From an uncultured Ruminococcus sp. (GTDB lineage: Bacteria; Bacillota; Clostridia; Oscillospirales; Ruminococcaceae), in NCBI GenBank assembly GCA_947177715.1, contig CAMWVM010000100.1:1-6363 (forward strand): 6,363 nucleotides of DNA, in the 5' to 3' direction. Below, piece by piece: positions 1-6,363 of the stretch. Each line of letters begins with the position of its first letter. Positions within the stretch are counted from its first letter, which is position 1. Position numbers and translations under genes: made by a program. Under the pieces are notes generated by a model that worked only from the letters and a program-made list of their open reading frames with translations, searched no databases and was not told the DNA's origin.

Positions 1-19
1 GATTAGAAAGTTTTTAGTG

Positions 20-28
20 TTTTCAACC
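20..28 (+). promoter_or_regulatory. Degenerate DnaA box next to the DnaA-trios
   Basis: TTTTCAACC matches the consensus TTATCCACA at 6 of 9 positions. It would be a poor call by itself, but it lies four bases (GACG) before the trio run. This is where the B. subtilis type of origin has the DnaA box that guides DnaA onto the trios. No better box is visible in the 19 bases to its left or anywhere between it and dnaN. Confidence 0.5.
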
Positions 29-32
29 GACG

Positions 33-47
33 CTACTACTACGACTA
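33..47. promoter_or_regulatory. DnaA-trio run (single-strand DnaA binding element)
   Basis: The top strand reads CTA CTA CTA CGA CTA, so the bottom strand reads 3'-GAT GAT GAT GCT GAT-5'. The known DnaA-trio element is a repeat of 3'-GAT-5'-like triplets beside a DnaA box, on which DnaA assembles to stretch one strand and start melting. Four of the five triplets are the exact GAT form and the fourth is a variant. The A/T-only tract starts right after, as expected for the melted region. Confidence 0.75.
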
Positions 48-86
48 AAAAATAAATATATTTTATATTTAATTTATTTAATTTTT
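46..86. other. AT-rich DNA unwinding element
   Basis: This is a 41-base stretch made only of A and T. It begins in the last DnaA-trio and ends at the first C (position 87). Its location directly downstream of the trios and upstream of dnaN fits the duplex-unwinding element of a Firmicutes origin. Promoter elements for dnaN could also be embedded here, but I cannot pick a convincing -35/-10 pair in such biased sequence. Confidence 0.7.
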
Positions 87-120
87 CTTTTATTGAAAAA
101 TGATCAATGTTTAAAAATTA

Positions 121-127
121 AAAGGAG
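121..127 (+). promoter_or_regulatory. dnaN ribosome binding site, fixing the ATG at 138
   Basis: AAAGGAG lies 10 bases before the ATG at 138. It decides the start: the same frame is open back to a TTG at 93, but that codon has no Shine-Dalgarno sequence and would add 15 residues not seen in clamp proteins. AGGA (123-126) can pair with TCCT (134-137) across seven bases, a weak four-pair hairpin over the site. Confidence 0.85.
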
Positions 128-137
128 AAAAAATCCT

Positions 138-1247
138 ATGAAATTAAAATGTAACAAGTCTTCTCTTTATGAAGCTATAGTTAATGTATCAAAAGCAGTT
201 TCAGAAAGATCCTCTCTTCCTTCATTGGAAGGTATAAAGTTTAAGGTTTCAGATAATTTAATGGAACTTACAGGATATAATCTTGAAATTGGAATTAGAA
301 CTACTATTTCTGTGGTTACTCAGGATAATGGTGAATTTATACTTAATGCTAAATTATTTTGTGAAATGATTAGAAAAATGCCGGAAGAAGATATATTTAT
401 TGAAGTATCTGATAATCTTCAGGTAACGCTATCAAGTGGTGTTACTACATTTAATTTAAGTGCTGTTTCTTCAGAAGATTACCCTGAACTCCCTGTTAAA
501 ACAGATTGCGATGAAATTAATGTAGCTCAGCCTATTCTTAAAAATATGATTAATCAAACAATATTTGCTGTTGCAGTAACTGATATGAAACCAATTTTAA
601 AGGGAGAATTATTTGATATTGAAAACGGTATGTTTAATCTTGTCGCTATCGACGGATATAGACTTGCTGTAAGAAAAGAACCAATCAAATATGATGGTAA
701 TATAAAATTTGTAGTGCCTGCAAAAACACTATCTGAGGTTTCAAAGCTGTTAAGCGATAATGATGATGATAAATGCAGTATGTTTGTTTCAGCAAAACAT
801 ATTATATTTGAAATTAATGGATATTACGTTTATTCAAGACTTCTTGAAGGTGAATTTCATCCTTATAAGAGTGCTATTCCTGAAACATTTACAACTGAAG
901 TAATAGCAGACAGAAAAAATCTTATTGAAACACTTGAAAGAGCAATGCTTCTTATTAATGAGCGTAATCCAAGTCCGGTAAGATGCTATTTTGAAAATGG
1001 AATAATCAAAGTTAAATGTTCAACTTCAATGGGAAAAATAACTGATGAAATAAAAGCTGATATTTCCGGCCCTGTTATTGAAATAGGATTTAAGTGCAAA
1101 TATTTTCTTGATCCGCTTAAGGTTATTAATGAGGATAAAATTAAACTTCAAATGAGCGGAAGTTTGCTTCCAATGAAGATAGTTCCATGTGATGACAGCA
1201 ATTATACTTTCCTTGTACTTCCTGTTCGTCTTTCAAAAGAGTCCTAA
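138..1247 (+). CDS. dnaN: DNA polymerase III beta subunit (sliding clamp)
   Basis: The 369-residue product is the ring-shaped beta clamp. As a dimer it encircles DNA and tethers the replicative polymerase, and it also docks repair and ligation proteins at the fork. The length fits the family (about 366-378). The three clamp folds should fall near residues 1-125, 126-250 and 251-369. Recognisable motifs are ILNAKLFCEMIRKMP (68-82), LSAVSSEDYPELP (107-119), LVAIDGYRLAVRK (168-180), SRLLEGEFHPYKSAIP (233-248) and the C-terminal NYTFLVLPVR (355-364), part of the partner-binding pocket. A four-residue tail (LSKES after LPVR) slightly exceeds the usual ending. The start is the ATG with AAAGGAG upstream. 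It follows the origin directly, and 55 bases with no terminator separate it from the next gene, so it probably heads the transcript or continues from dnaA. Confidence 0.97.
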   Translation: MKLKCNKSSLYEAIVNVSKAVSERSSLPSLEGIKFKVSDNLMELTGYNLEIGIRTTISVVTQDNGEFILNAKLFCEMIRKMPEEDIFIEVSDNLQVTLSSGVTTFNLSAVSSEDYPELPVKTDCDEINVAQPILKNMINQTIFAVAVTDMKPILKGELFDIENGMFNLVAIDGYRLAVRKEPIKYDGNIKFVVPAKTLSEVSKLLSDNDDDKCSMFVSAKHIIFEINGYYVYSRLLEGEFHPYKSAIPETFTTEVIADRKNLIETLERAMLLINERNPSPVRCYFENGIIKVKCSTSMGKITDEIKADISGPVIEIGFKCKYFLDPLKVINEDKIKLQMSGSLLPMKIVPCDDSNYTFLVLPVRLSKES

Positions 1248-1291
1248 TGCCGGATAGCTATATAAAAATATTAATTTGAAATTACTATATT

Positions 1292-1297
1292 GGAGAG
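1292..1297 (+). promoter_or_regulatory. yaaA ribosome binding site, fixing the ATG at 1303
   Basis: GGAGAG ends five bases before the ATG at 1303. It excludes the upstream in-frame TTG at 1276, which lies before this site and would add nine residues that the YaaA family lacks. Confidence 0.75.
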
Positions 1298-1302
1298 AAA
1301 AA

Positions 1303-1527
1303 ATGAATTACAAGCAATTAAAAGTAAATATAAAAACTGAATATATAAAGCTTGATTCACTTTTAAAATATGCAGGAATTGTGGAAACAGGCGGAATAGG
1401 AAAAGAAATAATTGCTGAGGAAAGAATAAAATTTAATGGTGAAATCTGTACTCAAAGAGGAAAAAAGGTAAGAAAAGGCGATCATGTTCAAATAGATGAA
1501 ATAGAAACTGAGATTACGGTAGAATAA
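1303..1527 (+). CDS. yaaA: S4-domain RNA-binding protein, YaaA family
   Basis: This small protein of 74 residues is almost entirely one S4 RNA-binding fold. The core reads TEYIKLDSLLKYAGIVETGG (residues 12-31), followed by GKEIIAEERIKFNGE and RGKKVRKGDHVQI, the usual S4 pattern of a helix pair and a basic strand. Family members next to recF are about 70 residues long, and the B. subtilis YaaA protein has been linked to ribosome assembly. That role is family knowledge and is not shown here. The ATG at 1303 was chosen because GGAGAG precedes it. The stop codon overlaps the recF start by one base (TAATG), so the two genes are probably translationally coupled. Confidence 0.88.
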   Translation: MNYKQLKVNIKTEYIKLDSLLKYAGIVETGGIGKEIIAEERIKFNGEICTQRGKKVRKGDHVQIDEIETEITVE

Positions 1528-2657
1528 TGTATATTACAAAATTGTGTGTAAACGGTTTTAAAAATCTGAAAGATATTAATATTAGTCCTCATCCAAAGCT
1601 TAATATATTCTGCGGAAAAAATGCTCAGGGCAAAACAAATTTGATTGAATCAATATGGATTTGCAGCGGAGTAAAAAGTTTTAGAAATACCAAAGATAAA
1701 GGTATGATTGATATAAACGGCGAGGTATCAAATATTGAACTTTCATTTCAGGATGATAATCGTGAACAGATAATTAAATATAACATGGCAAGACCTAATG
1801 TTAAAGAAAAAAATGTATTTTTAAATGGGGTAAAGCTAAAAGCTCCATCTAATTTGTTTGGAAATTTTAATTGTGTAATATTCACGCCTGAGGATTTAGA
1901 TCTTTCAAAGGGTTCTCCGGATAACAGAAGAAAATTTATTGATTTGTCAGTTTCACAAATAAAAAATTCTTATAATTCAGTTGCAGTAAAATATGAAAAT
2001 ATATTAGAACAAAGAAATGCTTTGCTGAAAAATATAAATCAAGGCAAATCATCAAAGGAAGATATTGAAGTTTGGGATATGCAGCTGGCTTCAATGGGAG
2101 CGTATATTTCTCTTTTAAGATATAATTATACAAAAAAGCTTAATAGCTTTGCAAAACGCCTTTATAATGAAATTTCTAAAGGAAAAGAAAATTTGGAGCT
2201 TAAATATTATTCAACAGTTTTTCCTGATTTAGAGGATAAAAAAGATTATCGAGGAGAAATGACTGAAGAATATTTAAATTGTTTGAAAAAATCTTTTAAT
2301 GATGATATAAGAGCAGGTTTTACAACTAAAGGTGTGCACAGAGATGACTTGAATGGATATATAAATGATCTTCCCGTCAGAGATTTTGCATCTCAAGGTC
2401 AGCATAGATCTTTAGCATTGATTTTAAAGCTTGCACAGGCGTATATTTTAAAAGAAGAAAATAATGAAGCTCCCTGTATTCTTTTAGATGATGTGTTAAG
2501 CGAGCTTGATGTTTCAAGACAAAAGTTTGTTATTTCTAAAATAGATAATATGCAGGTTTTTATTACCTGCTGTGATAAGAATATTCCTTTTGATAAAAAA
2601 AGTAGCGGAAAGTTATTTTTTATTGAAGGTGGGAAAATTGTAAAAAAAAATCGGTGA
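1527..2657 (+). CDS. recF: DNA replication and repair protein RecF
   Basis: RecF is an SMC/ABC-type ATPase that works with RecO and RecR to load RecA at single-strand gaps and stalled forks. The 376 residues match the family length. The Walker A motif is GKNAQGKT (30-37), followed by the typical NLIES. The RecF signature FTPEDLDLSKGSPDNRRKFID spans 119-139 (key residues P121, D123, G129, R134, R135). GVHRDDL is at 269-275. The ABC signature SQGQ is at 289-292. The Walker B motif and D-loop run from CILLDD (317-322) to LSELD (324-328). The ATG overlaps the yaaA stop by one base, and I see no good Shine-Dalgarno sequence in front of it, so coupling to yaaA translation is likely. A run of nine A (2642-2650) sits just before the stop and leaves the frame intact. 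Confidence 0.96.
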   Translation: MYITKLCVNGFKNLKDINISPHPKLNIFCGKNAQGKTNLIESIWICSGVKSFRNTKDKGMIDINGEVSNIELSFQDDNREQIIKYNMARPNVKEKNVFLNGVKLKAPSNLFGNFNCVIFTPEDLDLSKGSPDNRRKFIDLSVSQIKNSYNSVAVKYENILEQRNALLKNINQGKSSKEDIEVWDMQLASMGAYISLLRYNYTKKLNSFAKRLYNEISKGKENLELKYYSTVFPDLEDKKDYRGEMTEEYLNCLKKSFNDDIRAGFTTKGVHRDDLNGYINDLPVRDFASQGQHRSLALILKLAQAYILKEENNEAPCILLDDVLSELDVSRQKFVISKIDNMQVFITCCDKNIPFDKKSSGKLFFIEGGKIVKKNR

Positions 2658-2666
2658 AAATGAATT

Positions 2667-4947
<2,281 letters not shown>

Positions 4948-4953
4948 CTATTG

Positions 4954-4959
4954 AAAGGA
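4954..4959 (+). promoter_or_regulatory. Ribosome binding site of the YcxB-like gene, fixing TTG 4967
   Basis: AAAGGA lies seven bases before the TTG at 4967. No other in-frame start codon has a site at useful spacing. The next in-frame ATG is 20 codons further in. Confidence 0.75.
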
Positions 4960-4960
4960 C

Positions 4961-4975
4961 GTTATTTTGAATAAT
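4961..4975 (+). repeat. Inverted repeat with the TTG start codon as its loop
   Basis: GTTATT (4961-4966) and AATAAT (4970-4975) pair as five Watson-Crick pairs plus one closing G-U in RNA. The loop is exactly TTG, the start codon. The same left arm, and a right arm differing by one base, enclose the gyrB start, and the codons after both starts read Asn-Asn. The stem is A-T rich and weak. Confidence 0.5.
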
Positions 4976-5614
4976 TTAGAAAATAAACCGAATGATCCGA
5001 ATTTAATTGAATCTGATGAAGAAAAGATGATAACTGAACCAGAGATTAAAGAAGATCCATTGCTTTCAGTTGAGTATGATGTAAAAAATGATGAAGAAGG
5101 ACAAGCATTTTTGCTTTATCAAAAAAAATTTGTTTATAAAAAGAACTGGATTAAAACCATAGCTTTTGCTATAGCAGCAATTCTTTTTATAATTTCTATT
5201 GGCAGAGATCCAAGCCAGCCTATGAATTATATTCTTGCTGCTGTTTGCTTTGCAGCAATATTTATAATCTGGTCTAATACAAAAAAAATCAGGTCTTCTC
5301 TTATGGATGCTTTGAAGCTTATTGAAGACGACAGATATATTTTTACATTGTATGATAACAGCTTTTCTATTGAAACAATCCTTGCGGAAGACGTTGATGA
5401 AAACGGTGAAAAGATTCCGCCTGTTGAACCAAGAGTGGTGTCTTTTTCGGATACTTTGATTAATGTTATTGAAACGGAATCAATGTTTGTTATTATACTC
5501 AAAAAGGATACTATTTATGTACTTCCTAAGAGATGTATGGATAATAGTAAAGACAATATTTTAAGAGAAAAATTTTCACAAAAAATTGGAGAAGAATTTG
5601 AAAAGATTTCGTAA
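4967..5614 (+). CDS. YcxB-like two-helix membrane protein of unknown function
   Basis: This 215-residue protein has three parts. The N-terminus (1-45) is acidic and polar. It is followed by basic KKFVYKKNWIK and two membrane helices, about 62-79 and 86-102, joined by the short loop GRDPSQP. Basic TKKIR follows, then a soluble C-terminal domain (110-215). Positive charges on both flanks predict both ends in the cytoplasm. The layout and the C-terminal pattern FTLYDNSFSI...VVSFSDTLINVIE...MFVIILKKDTIYVLPKR look like the YcxB-type family (typically FIIPKR near the end). Its biochemical function is not established. It sits 19 bases after gyrB and 43 before gyrA, a position that is empty in B. subtilis, and codon use looks like that of its neighbours. 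The start is TTG, chosen because AAAGGA is correctly spaced. Confidence 0.8.
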   Translation: MNNLENKPNDPNLIESDEEKMITEPEIKEDPLLSVEYDVKNDEEGQAFLLYQKKFVYKKNWIKTIAFAIAAILFIISIGRDPSQPMNYILAAVCFAAIFIIWSNTKKIRSSLMDALKLIEDDRYIFTLYDNSFSIETILAEDVDENGEKIPPVEPRVVSFSDTLINVIETESMFVIILKKDTIYVLPKRCMDNSKDNILREKFSQKIGEEFEKIS

Positions 5615-5621
5615 TTAAAAA

Positions 5622-5639
5622 GATAATATAGAAATTATC
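5622..5639 (+). repeat. Inverted repeat in the gyrA leader
   Basis: GATAAT (5622-5627) and ATTATC (5634-5639) are perfect complements around the loop ATAGAA. The right arm ends just before the gyrA ribosome binding region. There is no T-run after it, so it is not a terminator. A competing partner for TTATC is GATAA at 5667-5671, inside the gyrA coding start. It may be an RNA hairpin, a DNA-binding site or chance. Confidence 0.4.
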
Positions 5640-5645
5640 AGGAAA

Positions 5646-5650
5646 GAGAG
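5646..5650 (+). promoter_or_regulatory. gyrA ribosome binding site, fixing TTG 5658
   Basis: GAGAG lies seven bases before the TTG at 5658. A second possible site, AGGAA (5640-5644), is 13 bases away and too far. In the gyrA frame there is a stop at 5616 and no ATG, GTG or TTG between it and 5658, so this TTG is the first possible start. Confidence 0.7.
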
Positions 5651-5657
5651 TGATTTT

Positions 5658-6363
5658 TTGTTTAGCGATAACTCAAATGTTATTGATAACGATATTGAAA
5701 GAGTAATGAGAGAATCATTTATTCAATATTCAATGGCAGTTATTGTATCTCGTGCTCTTCCGGATGTAAGAGATGGACTTAAGCCTGTACACAGAAGAAT
5801 ACTTTATACAATGTATGAAAACGGTCTTTTCCCAGAAAAACCATATCGTAAGTGTGCTGATACAGTTGGTTCTGTGTTGGGTAAATATCACCCTCATGGT
5901 GACGCTTCGGTTTATGACGCACTGGTAAGAATGGCTCAGAGCTTTTCTTTGCGTTATCCTATGGTTGATGGTCACGGAAACTTTGGTTCTGTTGACGGTG
6001 ACCCTCCAGCTGCTTATCGTTATACAGAGGCTAAAATGGCTAAAATGTCCATGCATATGCTTACTGACATTGCAAAGGACACAGTTGATTTTCAACCTAA
6101 CTATGACGACAGATTGAAGGAACCACAGGTTCTTCCGTCACGTTTTCCTCATTTGCTTTGTAACGGTTCAACAGGTATCGCTGTTGGTATGGCTACAAAT
6201 ATTCCTCCTCACAACTTAAATGAAGTCATTGACGCTATGAAGTTGTTAGTAGAAAACCCTGATTGTACGCTTGATGAGCTTATGGAATGTATTAAGGGTC
6301 CTGACTTCCCTACAGGCGGAATTATTATGGGAAGAGCGGGAATTCGTGCAGCTTACGGTACAG
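5658..6363 (+). CDS. gyrA: DNA gyrase subunit A (5' part, cut by window end)
   Basis: These are the first 235 codons of GyrA, the DNA-cleaving subunit of gyrase. The reading frame is still open at the last base. Family motifs begin at once: [23 protein letters not shown] (25-47), GKYHPHGD (75-82) and the winged-helix active site AAYRYTE (118-124). By position the catalytic Tyr is residue 122, and the numbering coincides with E. coli GyrA. In the quinolone-resistance region residue 83 is Ala (Ser in E. coli), 84 is Ser and 87 is the conserved Asp. [19 protein letters not shown] continues the fold further on. The start is a TTG with GAGAG upstream. The C-terminal DNA-wrapping domain is not in the window. 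An open frame on the opposite strand (5730-6095) is a shadow of this gene. Confidence 0.97.
   Translation, partial: MFSDNSNVIDNDIERVMRESFIQYSMAVIVSRALPDVRDGLKPVHRRILYTMYENGLFPEKPYRKCADTVGSVLGKYHPHGDASVYDALVRMAQSFSLRYPMVDGHGNFGSVDGDPPAAYRYTEAKMAKMSMHMLTDIAKDTVDFQPNYDDRLKEPQVLPSRFPHLLCNGSTGIAVGMATNIPPHNLNEVIDAMKLLVENPDCTLDELMECIKGPDFPTGGIIMGRAGIRAAYGT
5679..5690 (+). repeat. Short palindrome inside the gyrA start
   Basis: GTTATTGATAAC reads the same on both strands at 10 of 12 positions (GTTAT and ATAAC arms around TG). It lies 21 bases inside gyrA. The arms share the GTTAT/ATAAC words with the inverted repeat at the gyrB start, which is why it is listed. It also simply encodes Val-Ile-Asp-Asn, so chance is quite possible. 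Confidence 0.35.

Larger units (their letters stand above)
1..137. other. oriC: dnaN-proximal part of the replication origin (oriC), dnaA-dnaN intergenic region
   Basis: No gene is supported in this stretch. It holds, in order, a weak DnaA-box-like 9-mer (20-28), a short GC-rich spacer (29-32), a run of CTA-type triplets (33-47), a long A/T-only tract (46-86), and then the dnaN ribosome binding site. In B. subtilis the same order (DnaA boxes, GC-rich spacer, DnaA-trios, AT-rich unwinding element, dnaN) is the site where DnaA opens the origin. The position just upstream of dnaN supports the same role here. The window starts inside the element, so any stronger DnaA boxes would lie to the left. 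The assignment rests on layout and motif, with no functional data. Confidence 0.8.

Noticed and set aside
2..55. An open stretch on the + strand ending in TAA that could be the C-terminus of DnaA
   Set aside because: It would read IRKFLVFSTDATTTTTKK, which has no resemblance to the end of DnaA domain IV. The threonine run is simply the CTA-type trio repeat read in another frame.
93..137. A 15-residue N-terminal extension of the clamp protein from TTG 93
   Set aside because: There is no ribosome binding site before it. AAAGGAG precedes ATG 138, and the family starts at MKLKC-like sequence.
1248..1302. Terminator or promoter between dnaN and yaaA
   Set aside because: The 55 bases contain only short A/T palindromes, no GC-rich stem with a T-run, and no convincing -35/-10 pair.
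2642..2650. Run of nine A near the end of recF as a programmed slippage site
   Set aside because: It lies two codons before the stop, encodes ordinary Lys-Lys-Asn, and has no downstream structure. A shift would change only a few terminal residues.
5730..6095. Open frame on the - strand across gyrA
   Set aside because: It lies fully within the conserved GyrA breakage-reunion domain and has no independent support.

Overview
This window is the origin-proximal replication and gyrase gene block of a low-GC Gram-positive bacterium. The order is [dnaA side]-dnaN-yaaA-recF-remB-gyrB-(YcxB-like gene)-gyrA. All genes are on the + strand with short gaps or a one-base overlap, and no terminator is visible between them. 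The order, the DUF370 (RemB) gene between recF and gyrB, the short S4-domain gene before recF, and the A+T-rich sequence all point to Firmicutes. GyrA Ala83 followed by Ser84, and the Gyr[14 protein letters not shown] motif, suggest to me a clostridial lineage, possibly Oscillospirales. That finer placement is inference from remembered family sequences.

Positions 1-137 are the dnaN-proximal end of the replication origin. There is a weak DnaA-box-like 9-mer (20-28), a GC-rich 4-base spacer, five DnaA-trio-like triplets (33-47), and an uninterrupted A/T tract (46-86). This matches the layout of the Bacillus subtilis dnaA-dnaN unwinding region. dnaA itself lies outside the window.

Positions 138-2957 carry the sliding clamp (dnaN), an S4-domain RNA-binding protein of the YaaA family, the recombination-mediator ATPase RecF, and the small DUF370 protein RemB. 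Positions 2983-6363 carry gyrB, a two-helix membrane protein of the YcxB type, and the first 235 codons of gyrA, cut by the window end. The clamp, RecF and gyrase all serve replication-fork progress and topology. Nothing in the sequence ties the YcxB-like protein to that work beyond its position.

The parts most worth a second look are the following. The origin unwinding element has an interrupted trio run. The three consecutive gyrase-locus genes all start with TTG. Matching GTTATT...AATAAY inverted repeats place the gyrB and YcxB-like start codons at or in a predicted hairpin loop. A short imperfect direct repeat links the end of remB to the start of gyrB. Non-canonical residues occur at quinolone-contact positions in both gyrase subunits. 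I see no mobile element, CRISPR array, rRNA, tRNA or foreign-looking island. Overall this is a conserved core region rather than an accessory system.
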